A stretch of 64,000 bases of DNA from DATAJX01 sp036261915 (lineage in GTDB: Bacteria > Pseudomonadota > Alphaproteobacteria > UBA2136 > UBA6156): positions 1 to 64,000 of the forward strand of contig DATAJX010000001.1 in assembly GCA_036261915.1 (NCBI GenBank), given 5' to 3'. Shown piece after piece: positions 31,209 to 39,567 of the stretch. The translations under genes and the position numbers were made by a program. Each line of letters opens with the position of its first letter. Within the stretch, counting starts at the first letter, position 1. The notes below the pieces were generated by a model. It saw nothing but the letters and a program-made list of their open reading frames with translations. It searched no databases and was not told the origin of the DNA.

Positions 31209-32744
31209 TTAAAACGGCGATTCGCCGCTGGGGGCAGGGCTGCGGTAGTGCTTGACCGCATTGAAGAAGGTGGTGACCTCGGCATCGAATATAAGTTCGG
31301 CCACACCGGTGCCGCCCTTGCGGTTTTTGCTCACCAGAAGTTCGGCCTTGCCCTTGGTCTGGTCGAGCCGTTCCTTCATTTTCATGGTTTTTTCGTCCTG
31401 GCTGTCGTCGGCACCCAGCTGGCGGGCCAGGTAGTATTCTTCGCGGTACAAAAACAGCACCACGTCGGCGTCTTGCTCGATGCTGCCCGATTCGCGCAGG
31501 TCGGAAAGCTGGGGGCGCTTATTGTCGCGGCTTTCAACCGCACGGGAAAGCTGGCTGAGGGCGATGACCGGCACGTTCAGTTCGCGCGCCACGGTCTTCA
31601 GGCCCATCGAAATTTCAGACACTTCCTGCACGCGGTTGTCGCCGCCGGCCTTGGCGGGGGCAGTCATCAGCTGCAAATAATCGACAATGATCATGCCGAT
31701 GCCGTACTGGCGCTTCATCCGCCGGGCGCGCGAGCGCAGGCTGTTGATGGAGAGCTGCGGGGTGTCGTCTATATAGAGGGGCAGTTCGGCCAGTTCGCCG
31801 CTGCGGCTTACCAGCGTGTCGTACTCGTCGCGGTTCAGGTGGCCGGTGGTCAGGCGGTTGCTGGGGATACGCGCGGTGCCCGAAAGCATGCGCGCGGCCA
31901 GTTGCTCGGCGCTCATTTCGAGGCTGAACACGCCCACCGCCGCGCCGTTGGGTTCGCCGCGGAATTTCCGCTCGGCGGCCTTTTGCGCAATGTTCAAAGC
32001 TAACGCGGTCTTCCCCATGCTGGGGCGGGCGGCCAGAATGATGAGGTCGCTCTTTTGCAAACCGCCCAGCAAAGCGTCCACGTCCACAAACCCGCTGCTT
32101 ACCCCCACAATGCCGCTGCCTTCGGCGCGGGCCTGCTCGGCGCGCAAGATCACTTCTTTCAGCGGCTCGCGCAGGCCGCGCACGGTGGTGCTGCCCTGGC
32201 CGGTTTCGGCCAGCCGGAACAGTTCGCCGCTGATCGCGTCCATCACTTGTGCTACGTCTTCCTGCCTGTGGGCCCCGGCGGCCTGGCGGCCCAGCCCCTG
32301 GCTGAGCGCCATCAACTGGCGCTGCAGGTAGGTGGTGTGGATGACCTCGGCCAGGCTTTTTACTTCGCTTCCCAGCCCTGCCTGCTCGAACATCTGGCTT
32401 AAGTGGGGGAAGATGGTGTCGTCGTCATACGCGGTGCCGCGCAGGTTTTCGCGGATGGTAATGGGGTTGGCCTCGCGGCCCTTGTTGATGATGCGTTCGG
32501 CGGCCTCGAACACGGCGGCGTTGAGTGGCACGTAAAAATGTTCGGCCAGCAGGCTGCCGCCCAGGTCGTCGAGCAGGCGGTTATTCACCAGTATGGCGCC
32601 CAGCAGCGCCTGTTCGGCGGGTACGCTGTGGGGGGCGGCTTCCAGCACCGGGTGGCTCAGCACGGGCAGGGCGGTGGCCACGTCGGTGGTCAGCGCGGTG
32701 GCGCCGGCAGAGGCGGGGGCCTTGATTTGAATGATGTCAGCCAT
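31209..32744 (-). CDS. dnaB: Replicative DNA helicase DnaB
   Basis: A 511-residue hexameric 5'-3' helicase of the replication fork. The N-terminal primase-binding domain (VPAEQALLGAILVNNRLLDD) is followed by a RecA-like domain with Walker A ARPSMGKTAL, the Walker B region MIIVDYLQLM, and ALSQLSRAVESRDNKRPQLS. It is slightly longer than E. coli DnaB (471) because of an Ala-rich N-terminus. It lies about 490 bases from rplI with one small gene transcribed the other way between, so the usual rpsF-rpsR-rplI-dnaB order is kept but interrupted. Confidence 0.96.
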   Translation of the reverse strand: MADIIQIKAPASAGATALTTDVATALPVLSHPVLEAAPHSVPAEQALLGAILVNNRLLDDLGGSLLAEHFYVPLNAAVFEAAERIINKGREANPITIRENLRGTAYDDDTIFPHLSQMFEQAGLGSEVKSLAEVIHTTYLQRQLMALSQGLGRQAAGAHRQEDVAQVMDAISGELFRLAETGQGSTTVRGLREPLKEVILRAEQARAEGSGIVGVSSGFVDVDALLGGLQKSDLIILAARPSMGKTALALNIAQKAAERKFRGEPNGAAVGVFSLEMSAEQLAARMLSGTARIPSNRLTTGHLNRDEYDTLVSRSGELAELPLYIDDTPQLSINSLRSRARRMKRQYGIGMIIVDYLQLMTAPAKAGGDNRVQEVSEISMGLKTVARELNVPVIALSQLSRAVESRDNKRPQLSDLRESGSIEQDADVVLFLYREEYYLARQLGADDSQDEKTMKMKERLDQTKGKAELLVSKNRKGGTGVAELIFDAEVTTFFNAVKHYRSPAPSGESPF

Positions 32745-32863
32745 GCGCGCACCTTACCCCCGGGCAACGCCAGCGTCACCGTTTAGTTTTCCACTTATCC
32801 ACAGGCTCGACAAAGCCCCGGCACCACCCTATATAAACCGCAACCTTACCACGGAGCCATCTG

Positions 32864-33193
32864 ATGACCGACCGCACACTTGCCGAAAAATGGGAGGCAG
32901 TCACTGCCTACTGTCACATGCAGATTCATGTTTTGCGCGAGTTGCGAACCAACGAAACCGAGCAGAACGAATATGCGATTGAAGATACCCCTGCCGAAAG
33001 GGCCGAGGCCATCGAGTACTACAGCGAAAGGCTGGCGCGCTACGAAGCCTTGCTGGAAAAGCTGAACAACGGCGACCTTGAAGCGCTGGAGCAGGCCTAT
33101 GCCGAAGTGCTGAAGCACGAAGAAGGCCTGGCCACCATCGAGGCCATGGTCGAAAGGTACGGGACAGGCGAAAAAAAGCCCACGCTCAATTAA
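32864..33193 (+). CDS. Hypothetical helical protein
   Basis: A 109-residue acidic, wholly alpha-helical protein (MTDRTLAEKWEAVTAYCHMQ...) with likely coiled-coil character from 45 to 100. No family recognised. It is on the opposite strand to its neighbours dnaB and rplI and ends at a strong terminator. Confidence 0.65.
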   Translation: MTDRTLAEKWEAVTAYCHMQIHVLRELRTNETEQNEYAIEDTPAERAEAIEYYSERLARYEALLEKLNNGDLEALEQAYAEVLKHEEGLATIEAMVERYGTGEKKPTLN

Positions 33194-33195
33194 TA

Positions 33196-33224
33196 AAAAG
33201 CCGCCCCGGCAGGGGCGGCTTTTT
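33196..33224. terminator. Bidirectional terminator
   Basis: AAAAGCCGCCCC-GGCA-GGGGCGGCTTTTT between the helical protein gene and rplI, which converge. Confidence 0.88.
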
Positions 33225-33236
33225 GCGTGGGCGCTG

Positions 33237-33695
33237 TTAGGCGCTTTGGCGTTCGACGCTGATGGTCAGGTCGACGATCACCTCGGGGTGCAGCACAACG
33301 CGCACCTTGTGGGGGCCGATGATCTTGATGCTTTCGCCGATCATCACTTCGCTGGCTTCGACCTTGTGGCCTTTGGCTTGCAGTTCAACCGCAATGTCGC
33401 GGGCCTTCACGCTGCCGTACAGCTGGCCGGTTTCGGAAGCATGGCGGTTCAGCGTCAGGGTCAGGCCGTCGAACTTTGCGGCTTGCTTTTGCGCTTCGGC
33501 CTTTTGCTTGTCGCTCTTGGCTTCCAGTTCGCCTTTGCGGGCGGCCACGTTTTCAAGGTTGCCCTTGGTGGCCACCAGGGCCTTGCCGCGGGGCAGCAGG
33601 TAGTTGCGGGCAAAGCCGGCCTTTACGGCCACCACTTCGCCGATTTTACCCACGCCTTGCATGGCTTCGAGCAGGATCACTTTGGTGTTGGACAT
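33237..33695 (-). CDS. rplI: 50S ribosomal protein L9
   Basis: A 152-residue L9. The N-terminal domain is diagnostic (KVILLEAMQGVGKIGEVVAV, then AGFARNYLLPRGKA), followed by the long connecting helix (KGELEAKSDKQKAEAQKQAA) and the C-terminal domain. It binds 23S rRNA at the base of the L1 stalk. Third gene of the rpsF-rpsR-rplI operon. Confidence 0.95.
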   Translation of the reverse strand: MSNTKVILLEAMQGVGKIGEVVAVKAGFARNYLLPRGKALVATKGNLENVAARKGELEAKSDKQKAEAQKQAAKFDGLTLTLNRHASETGQLYGSVKARDIAVELQAKGHKVEASEVMIGESIKIIGPHKVRVVLHPEVIVDLTISVERQSA

Positions 33696-33699
33696 GATG

Positions 33700-34176
33700 T
33701 TACTCCTTCACTTCGGCGGTTGCTTCGGCGGCCGGGGCGCTAATGGCGCGGGGTTCGCGGTTAAAGCCCGGGCGGTCGCCACGGGGCGGGCGGCGGTCGC
33801 CGCGTTCGGGGCGGTCTTCGCCAAAGCGGCCTTGTTCCTTCACGGTGAACGAGAGCAGGGCCAGCATGCGGGCGCGCTTGATGGCGGTGGCCAGTTCGCG
33901 TTGCTTGATGGCGCACACGCCGGTCAGGTGGCGGGGCAGCATCTTGCCGTAGTCGCTCAGGTACTTGGCGAGCATGCGCACGTCTTTATAGTCGATCTTC
34001 GGCGCCTTGGGGCCGCTGAACGGGCAACCCTTTTTGCGCTGGAAGTAAGCCTTGCCCAGCAGCTTGGGGGTGTACTTGCCGCCGGTGCGGAACTGGTCGC
34101 GGGGTTCGCGCTTTTTATCGCCGAACTTGCCTTTGCCCTTGCCTTTGCCTTTAGCGCGGGAATTATCCATAGCCAT
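33700..34176 (-). CDS. rpsR: 30S ribosomal protein S18, extended form
   Basis: A 158-residue S18, about twice the usual 75-80. The conserved core lies at about 47-115 (KKGCPFSGPKAPKIDYKDVR, LAKYLSDYGKMLPRHLTGVC, QRELATAIKRARMLALLSF). It carries an added Lys/Gly-rich N-terminus (KGKGKGKGKFGDKK) and an Arg/Pro-rich tail ending in Ala/Glu. S18 pairs with S6 on the 30S platform. Second gene of the operon. Confidence 0.95.
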   Translation of the reverse strand: MAMDNSRAKGKGKGKGKFGDKKREPRDQFRTGGKYTPKLLGKAYFQRKKGCPFSGPKAPKIDYKDVRMLAKYLSDYGKMLPRHLTGVCAIKQRELATAIKRARMLALLSFTVKEQGRFGEDRPERGDRRPPRGDRPGFNREPRAISAPAAEATAEVKE

Positions 34177-34191
34177 ATCTATTGTCCTTCC

Positions 34192-34551
34192 TTACGCGTT
34201 GAATTCTTCGGCCTGTGCGGCGTCGCGGGCTTTCGCCTTCATCACGGCGCTGGGCTCTTTGGAAATCTCATCGACCTTCACCGTCACAAAGCGGATCACG
34301 TCTTCGGCCAGCTTCAGCTGGTGCTCAACCTCGGCCACGCCTTCGCCGGGCAGGGTAATGCCCAGGTGGGTGTAGTAGCCGCGCTTGTGCTTGCGGATGG
34401 GGTAAGCCAGCGTGCGCAGGCCCCATTGTTCGGTTTTGGCCACCTTGCCGCGGGCCTTTTTGATCACGTCGGTGATTTTGCCCAGCACGGTGTCGACCTG
34501 CGTGGTCGGCACGTCGGGGCGGATGATGTACGTCAGTTCGTATGAAGCCAT
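34192..34551 (-). CDS. rpsF: 30S ribosomal protein S6
   Basis: A 119-residue S6 (YELTYIIRPDVPTTQVDTVL, GLRTLAYPIRKHKRGYYTHL). It binds the 30S platform with S18. First gene of the operon; the ATG is preceded by AAAGGAG. Confidence 0.95.
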   Translation of the reverse strand: MASYELTYIIRPDVPTTQVDTVLGKITDVIKKARGKVAKTEQWGLRTLAYPIRKHKRGYYTHLGITLPGEGVAEVEHQLKLAEDVIRFVTVKVDEISKEPSAVMKAKARDAAQAEEFNA

Positions 34552-34574
34552 ACGCTTTTATCTCCTTTGGTTCT

Positions 34575-34640
34575 GGCCAAATTTTTGGCCGTTCGCCCCC
34601 AAACGTGTTGGGAGCAGGTACCCCGCTTATCGGGGAACTG
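34575..34640 (-). promoter_or_regulatory. Structured leader of the rpsF operon
   Basis: Between rpsF and the divergent fabD, the rpsF leader can form the hairpins CCCCG-ATAAG-CGGGG and GGCCAAA...TTTGGCC just before the ribosome site. In many bacteria an S6:S18-binding leader controls this operon; the position fits, but I cannot confirm the conserved motif. Confidence 0.35.
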
Positions 34641-34738
34641 GCCGCGATATGCCCCAAAAAAGCCACGCATGCAAGCCCAAAAGCCCTTATATGAAGGTGC
34701 GTATTCCATTTTAACGCCGTTTCGGCTAAAAGGGCCCC

Positions 34739-35656
34739 ATGCAGAATACGGCATTCTTGTTTCCGGGGCAGGGCAGCCAAACGCCCGGCATGGCCGCCGC
34801 CTTTGCCCAGCACCCCACCACCAAGGCGCTTTTCCAGCAGGCCGACGACGTGCTTGGCTTCAAGCTGAGCGCCCTGATGGCCGACGGCCCGGCCGAAGAA
34901 CTCACCAAAACCGAAAACGCCCAGCCCGCCCTGCTGGTGGCCGGCTATGCCGCTGCGGCGTACGTGGGCAGCCTTAAAAAAGACCTGGCGCCCAAGTCCA
35001 TCGCCACCGGCCACAGCCTGGGGCTGTACACGGCGGCCCTGGCGGCGGGCAGCTACGATTTCGAATTCGGCCTCAAGCTGGTGCGCGCCCGCGGGCTGGC
35101 CATGTCCAAGGCCGCCAGCGGCGGCATGCTGGCGGTGCTGGGGTTGGAGATCGAGCAGGCCGAAGCCGTGGCCGCCGACGCCGAAGTGAGCGTGGCGAAC
35201 GATAACTCGCCCGGCCAGCAAATTTTGTCCGGCCCCGGTAAAAACCTCGAAAAGGCCGCCGAGCTGGCCAAAAAGGCCGGCGCCAAAAAAACCATTGTGC
35301 TGCCGGTATCCGGCCCGTTCCATACCAGGGCCATGCAACCGGCGGTCGATGAGGTGAAGGCCATGCTGGTGGCCAACCCCATCAAGGCGCCCAAGGTGCC
35401 GCTGGTGGCCAACACCAGCCCCATGTTCATCAATAATGCCGAAGCGCTCACCGGCGAACTGGTCGGGCAGATCGCCGCCCGCATCCGCTGGCGCGAGGCT
35501 GTGGGCTTCATGGCCGACAACGGCGTCACCACCGCCATCGAACTGGGCGTGGGCAGCGTGCTGTGCGGGCTGGTCAAGCGGTGCGATCCGCGCATCAGCT
35601 GCATTTCGCTCACCTCTCCCGAAGAGGTCGACACCTGGCTCGAATCTCAAGCTTAA
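34739..35656 (+). CDS. fabD: Malonyl-CoA:ACP transacylase
   Basis: A 305-residue enzyme loading malonyl groups on ACP for fatty-acid synthesis. FLFPGQGSQTPGM is the N-terminal signature, GHSLGLYTAA carries the active Ser, and VSGPFHTRAMQPA holds the catalytic His. It is the first gene of the fab cluster and lies 34 bases before fabG. Confidence 0.95.
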   Translation: MQNTAFLFPGQGSQTPGMAAAFAQHPTTKALFQQADDVLGFKLSALMADGPAEELTKTENAQPALLVAGYAAAAYVGSLKKDLAPKSIATGHSLGLYTAALAAGSYDFEFGLKLVRARGLAMSKAASGGMLAVLGLEIEQAEAVAADAEVSVANDNSPGQQILSGPGKNLEKAAELAKKAGAKKTIVLPVSGPFHTRAMQPAVDEVKAMLVANPIKAPKVPLVANTSPMFINNAEALTGELVGQIAARIRWREAVGFMADNGVTTAIELGVGSVLCGLVKRCDPRISCISLTSPEEVDTWLESQA

Positions 35657-35689
35657 ACCTTCATTAACAACATCAATAAGGTATCGCAA

Positions 35690-36409
35690 ATGTTTCAACT
35701 GGCAGGTAAAACGGCACTCATCACCGGCGGCAGCCGGGGCATCGGCAAGGCCACGGCCAAGGCGCTTAAAACGCTGGGCGCCAACGTCATCATCCACGGC
35801 AGCAACACCCATACGTTGGATGAAACGGCTAAAGAACTCGGCGGCGCCGGCACCATTGCGGCCGACCTGATGGACCCCGCAGCGGCCGAAAAAATTGCCG
35901 CGCAAGCGGGCCGCATCGACATCCTCATCAACAACGCGGGCATCACGCGCGACGCCCTGTTCGTGCGCCAAAGCCAACAGCAGTGGGACGAAGTGATGCA
36001 GGTGAATGTCGATAGCGTCGTCCGTTTAACCCGCGCGCTGCTGCCCGCCATGAGCAAAAATGATTGGGGCCGGATTGTGAACGTCACCAGCATCGTCGCC
36101 CACATGGGCAACGTGGGCCAAACCAATTACATCACCGCCAAGGCCGCCATCACCGGCTTTACCAAGGCGCTGGCGAAGGAAGTCGCCCGCAAGAACATTA
36201 CCGTCAACGCCGTGGCGCCGGGGTTCATCGAAACCGACATGACCCAGGGTATCCCCGAAAACATCCGCGAAAATTTAATGGCGCAGGTGCCCGCCAGGCG
36301 TTTTGGCCAGCCCGACGAAATTGCTGCGGCCATCGCTTTCCTCTGCACGCCCGAAGCCGGGTACATCACGGGCAATACCCTGCACGTCAACGGCGGCATG
36401 CACGTTTAA
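35690..36409 (+). CDS. fabG: 3-oxoacyl-ACP reductase
   Basis: A 239-residue SDR. Cofactor motif TGGSRGIGKATA, NNAGITRD, and the catalytic Ser-Tyr-Lys set in VTSIVAHMGNVGQTNYITAK. It reduces 3-ketoacyl-ACP with NADPH. fabG is followed by a long imperfect palindrome, not directly by acpP. Confidence 0.95.
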   Translation: MFQLAGKTALITGGSRGIGKATAKALKTLGANVIIHGSNTHTLDETAKELGGAGTIAADLMDPAAAEKIAAQAGRIDILINNAGITRDALFVRQSQQQWDEVMQVNVDSVVRLTRALLPAMSKNDWGRIVNVTSIVAHMGNVGQTNYITAKAAITGFTKALAKEVARKNITVNAVAPGFIETDMTQGIPENIRENLMAQVPARRFGQPDEIAAAIAFLCTPEAGYITGNTLHVNGGMHV

Positions 36410-36415
36410 ATTCTA

Positions 36416-36522
36416 CTGGGTGGGCGGCTTTTCGTCTTTCGCTTGCCCTGCGCTCCTCACGTACTAACAGTGTACGCTGCGGTGCTCGGGCTGCGCAAAA
36501 GCCAAAAATCCCCACCGCCCAG
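36416..36522. repeat. Long imperfect palindrome after fabG
   Basis: The outer arms CTGGGTGGGCGG and CCACCGCCCAG, middle arms GGCTTTT/AAAAGCC and apex GTAC-TAACAGT-GTAC form a hairpin of about 105 bases. It could be a dispersed repeat or a complex transcription end for fabG. Confidence 0.6.
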
Positions 36523-36549
36523 CGAATTTAAAAATAGCCTTCTAACAAA

Positions 36550-36576
36550 AAAGAACGCCACCCGAGGGGTGGCGTC
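36550..36576. terminator. Bidirectional terminator after the 44-residue gene
   Basis: AACGCCACCC-GAG-GGGTGGCGT hairpin with T runs on both sides; it ends the small minus-strand gene at 36596 and possibly fabG. Confidence 0.7.
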
Positions 36577-36595
36577 TTTTTCAGGCAGGCTTCGT

Positions 36596-36730
36596 TTACA
36601 CGATGCCCATATGCAGGGTGGCGGCTTTGGCCAACGCCAAAAGGGCAAACCCTTCCATGAGGTGGCAGGTATAACGTACCGGCCACGGCCATGAAGCGGG
36701 AACGGCGAAAACGATGGAAAGGATACGCAT
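36596..36730 (-). CDS. Small membrane peptide, hypothetical
   Basis: A 44-residue hydrophobic peptide (MRILSIVFAVPASWPWPVRY..., ending TLHMGIV) with AAGGA nine bases before its ATG and a strong terminator right after its stop. Two hydrophobic stretches suggest membrane insertion. No family recognised. The ribosome site and terminator are the support. Confidence 0.45.
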   Translation of the reverse strand: MRILSIVFAVPASWPWPVRYTCHLMEGFALLALAKAATLHMGIV

Positions 36731-36851
36731 GACAAGATTCCTTACACATCCCAACGCCAAACAAGCACATGCCTGTTCTGGAAAACGTTGAGATGAACCT
36801 ACAATGGTCGGCTTTTTATGGGCGGGCCCAAAACCACCCCCTGACAACGCA

Positions 36852-36878
36852 AAAAACCCCGCCAATGGCGGGGTTTTT
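36852..36878. terminator. Terminator after the ACP-like gene
   Basis: AAAAACCCCGCC-AAT-GGCGGGGTTTTT. Confidence 0.88.
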
Positions 36879-36899
36879 GTACGCGGAACAAAGCTTGTT

Positions 36900-37163
36900 T
36901 CAAGCGGCGCGGGGGGCTTTTTCGGCCAGCTTGGCGTCGGCGGCTTCGCACAGCTTGTTGACGACCAGCGAAGGATTTTTCGGCAGTTTGATGGCCAGTT
37001 CCTTTTCGATACCGAAGTTGATATCGAGGACATCGAGGCTGTCGATGCCGAGGTCGTTTTCAAGGTGCGAATCGGCACATATCTTGCCGACGGTATCGGG
37101 GCAAACATCGGTAATGGCTTTACACACGGCATCGAACGTCGAGGGCGTCAGGGTGGTGGCCAT
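36900..37163 (-). CDS. Acyl carrier protein-like protein, second copy
   Basis: An 87-residue protein with the phosphopantetheine site GIDSLD, preceded by ENDLG as in ACPs. The start at 37163 (GGAG upstream) is preferred over 37199. It differs from acpP: two cysteines, the sequence FGIEKELAIKLPKN in helix III and a basic Lys/Ala tail, so it probably serves a special pathway (lipid A, lipoate or another secondary acylation). It lies on the opposite strand inside the fab cluster with its own terminator. Confidence 0.85.
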   Translation of the reverse strand: MATTLTPSTFDAVCKAITDVCPDTVGKICADSHLENDLGIDSLDVLDINFGIEKELAIKLPKNPSLVVNKLCEAADAKLAEKAPRAA

Positions 37164-37282
37164 GGCGGGGCTCCGGTTGGCAGCGGCTAAACGGGACACA
37201 AATCAGGTGCGCGTATCTACGCCCGGGCAGGGGGGCCGTCAATGGTATTGCCTGTTTAGTGGAAAAGTGGTTTTTAGCGCCC

Positions 37283-37981
37283 ATGCAAACACCCCACTAT
37301 TTAGCTAAGGCGCAGGGCACCCCCAAGGGCGGGCTTGTGCTGCTGCACGAGGCCTTTGGCCTTACCCCGCACATCCGTGCGCAGGCCGATAAATTCGCCG
37401 CCCTGGGTTACACCACGCTGGCGCCCGACATGCTGGTGCCCAGCGCCCCGTTATCCGAACGCGACGACAACGCCTGGCAGTCCAACGGCATCTTCAGCTG
37501 GCTGCCGCAAAACAAGGCGGGGCTCGATCTGGGCCGTGACCTCATCGTTTCCACCAGGCCCGAGCAGGTGCTGGCCATTGTGGCCGAAAGCGTGGCCTCG
37601 GTTAAAAACCTCGGCCTGCCCATAGCTTTGCCGATAGCCACCATCGGCTATTGCTGGGGCGGCTCGGTCAGCTTCGTGGCTTCCAAGCAGGTGCCGGGGC
37701 TGGCCTGCGCGGTGTGCTATTACGGCGGCCGCATCGCCGAGATCGCCGCCCAGCCGCCGGCGCCCGCCATCCCCGTGCTGGTGCACACCGCCAAGCTCGA
37801 CCGCTATATTCCATACGACGAAGCCATGCAGGCGCTGCGCACCCACACGCCCGGGGTCGAGGTGTACGGCTATAACGCCGACCACGGCTTCAACCGCGAC
37901 GACGGCCCCACGTACGACGCCGCCGTGGCCGGTCTGGCGCTGGAACGTACGCTGGCGTTCTTTAGTAAGCATCTGAAATAG
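37283..37981 (+). CDS. Dienelactone hydrolase family protein
   Basis: A 232-residue alpha/beta hydrolase. The DLH signs are HEAFGLTPHIR, the nucleophile motif GYCWGG with Cys instead of Ser, LDRYIPYDEA (Asp region) and NADHGFN (His). DLH enzymes hydrolyse cyclic or activated esters; many in non-degraders have unknown substrates. The ATG at 37283 is preferred over a GTG at 37259. It precedes acpP by 78 bases. Confidence 0.85.
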   Translation: MQTPHYLAKAQGTPKGGLVLLHEAFGLTPHIRAQADKFAALGYTTLAPDMLVPSAPLSERDDNAWQSNGIFSWLPQNKAGLDLGRDLIVSTRPEQVLAIVAESVASVKNLGLPIALPIATIGYCWGGSVSFVASKQVPGLACAVCYYGGRIAEIAAQPPAPAIPVLVHTAKLDRYIPYDEAMQALRTHTPGVEVYGYNADHGFNRDDGPTYDAAVAGLALERTLAFFSKHLK

Positions 37982-38059
37982 CTGCAAACAGGGGGTGGCC
38001 TTGATACGCCGCCCCATTTCGGCTATTCATAGCCCCTGTTCAAACCAATGGAGATTGAA

Positions 38060-38299
38060 ATGGAAGACATCGGTACCCGCGTAAAGCAGATTGTGGCAGA
38101 AAACCTGGGCGTCGACGCCGCCAAGGTGTCCGACACCAGCAGCTTTGTCGATGATCTGGGGGCCGACAGCCTTGATACGGTCGAACTGGTCATGGCGCTC
38201 GAAGAAGAGTTCGGCATCGAAATTCCCGACTCGGCCGCCGAAAAGATCACCACGGTCAAGGCCGCCATCGAGTACATCCAAAAGGCCACCGGCAACTAA
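38060..38299 (+). CDS. acpP: Acyl carrier protein
   Basis: A 79-residue ACP with the standard sequence DDLGADSLDTVELVMALEEE (Ser carries phosphopantetheine). The ATG at 38060 has GGAG seven bases upstream. It shuttles acyl chains for FabD, FabG and FabF, whose genes flank it. Confidence 0.96.
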   Translation: MEDIGTRVKQIVAENLGVDAAKVSDTSSFVDDLGADSLDTVELVMALEEEFGIEIPDSAAEKITTVKAAIEYIQKATGN

Positions 38300-38312
38300 G
38301 CTAACTTGAATA

Positions 38313-38338
38313 AAAAGGCCCCCTTGGGGGCTTTTTTA
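38313..38338. terminator. Terminator after acpP
   Basis: AAAGGCCCCC-TT-GGGGGCTTTTTT; overlaps the stop codon of the convergent gene. Confidence 0.85.
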
Positions 38339-38710
38339 TCGCCCTAATTTACGGGGCGAATAATCCAGCAAACTTGCAGGCTTATTATAATCATCCTCAA
38401 AAATCCGTGCACCCGGCGCACTTAATGTTTTTTGCGCGGCACGAATACGGTCGCGTTCCTGTCTCTCCCTAGTATCCTTGATGATTTGCTCGGTTGAACG
38501 TGGAGGCTTTTCAGAGATACCTACGGTGTTATCTATAAAAGAGTTTATGGGGTGCTTTTCATTATGGTAGGCGGCGGCAAATTCCTCCCGGTCTTCGGGG
38601 GCAATGCCATAATCATTAATAAGTTTTTGTATTTCTACGTCTTCTTCACCTTCTTTTACTTTATCGGCCACGCCATCAAGTACGTCTCCCGCCAAGTCTA
38701 AAAGTGCCAT
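38336..38710 (-). CDS. Hypothetical protein
   Basis: A 124-residue, charged, probably partly disordered protein (MALLDLAGDVLDGVADKVKE...). No family recognised. It is less G+C-rich than its neighbours. With the next gene it forms a two-gene minus-strand insertion that splits acpP from fabF, which normally adjoin. Confidence 0.6.
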   Translation of the reverse strand: MALLDLAGDVLDGVADKVKEGEEDVEIQKLINDYGIAPEDREEFAAAYHNEKHPINSFIDNTVGISEKPPRSTEQIIKDTRERQERDRIRAAQKTLSAPGARIFEDDYNKPASLLDYSPRKLGR

Positions 38711-38738
38711 TAAAAATTCTCCATCATTATGTCAAAAA

Positions 38739-38756
38739 AAGAGCCCTAAGGGCCCG
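38739..38756 (-). terminator. Terminator after the Sel1-like gene
   Basis: GGGCCC-TTA-GGGCTC (one wobble pair) followed by seven T on the minus strand. Confidence 0.65.
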
Positions 38757-38757
38757 G

Positions 38758-39360
38758 TTAAAAAAGAATACGCTCATGGTCCCAATCCGGCAGGCGCTCC
38801 CATTTTGCAGCTGGTATTTTTACCATTTGCTGTTGCCAATACCGGGCTTGCGTATCCGACACGGTTTGGCCCAACGCGCCATCTTTATACGCCCGGTAGA
38901 GGGCGCGCGTGGCAAAAGGTTCTCCGCGGTCGGCGGCCTGCTTAAACCAGTACAAAGCCTGCTGGTTATCCTGCTGTATGGGTTTTTCGCCTTTGGCATA
39001 AAGCTGGCCCATAATGGCCATGGCTTCAGCGTTTCCCAGTGTGGCCGCCGCCGAGTAGTACATCACTGCAATGTCCGTCTGGGGCGGGAGTTGCTTGTAA
39101 TAGCTCCATTTATCCGAAAAAACGTGGCCCAGCGTCAGCAACGCATCTGGTTGGGCCCAGCGTGCCGCCGCCTTGTACCAAATCTTTGCCTCGTAAATAT
39201 GTCCACCCTGTTCCAATTCCAGGGCATGTTCGTAGCGTTGCAAAGGCTCAACCTGTCCGGGTAAATAAACAAACCGCCAAAACACATACCCCAACCCCGC
39301 CATAGTACATAAGCTTACGGCGCCCGCCACATATCCACCAATCGCAACCCATTTTTTCAT
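38758..39360 (-). CDS. Membrane-anchored Sel1-repeat protein
   Basis: A 200-residue protein; the start at 39360 follows GGGAGG. An N-terminal anchor (IGGYVAGAVSLCTMAGLGYV) is followed by Sel1-like repeats from about 45 to 170 (EAKIWYKAAARWAQPDALLT, NAEAMAIMGQLYAKGEKPIQ, ALYWFKQAADRGEPFATRAL). Sel1 repeats form alpha-solenoids for protein contacts, often in the periplasm. With the previous gene it separates acpP from fabF. Confidence 0.8.
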   Translation of the reverse strand: MKKWVAIGGYVAGAVSLCTMAGLGYVFWRFVYLPGQVEPLQRYEHALELEQGGHIYEAKIWYKAAARWAQPDALLTLGHVFSDKWSYYKQLPPQTDIAVMYYSAAATLGNAEAMAIMGQLYAKGEKPIQQDNQQALYWFKQAADRGEPFATRALYRAYKDGALGQTVSDTQARYWQQQMVKIPAAKWERLPDWDHERILF

Positions 39361-39567
39361 CCGCTCATCCTCCCGCAAAGCGCAACGGCAGGCAATAAAA
39401 AAGCCCCACAGGGGGTGAGCGTTTCCAAATAGTACATTATCCTGTGGCATCAGTCAATTTTATCAACGTAACATATTGTTATTATTGATATTTAAGGTAA
39501 TAAGCCGGGTGGCTGCCTCCAATCCTCTGTTTTTGCGTTTTGTATTGCATTGTGCTAGGTCAGGGCC

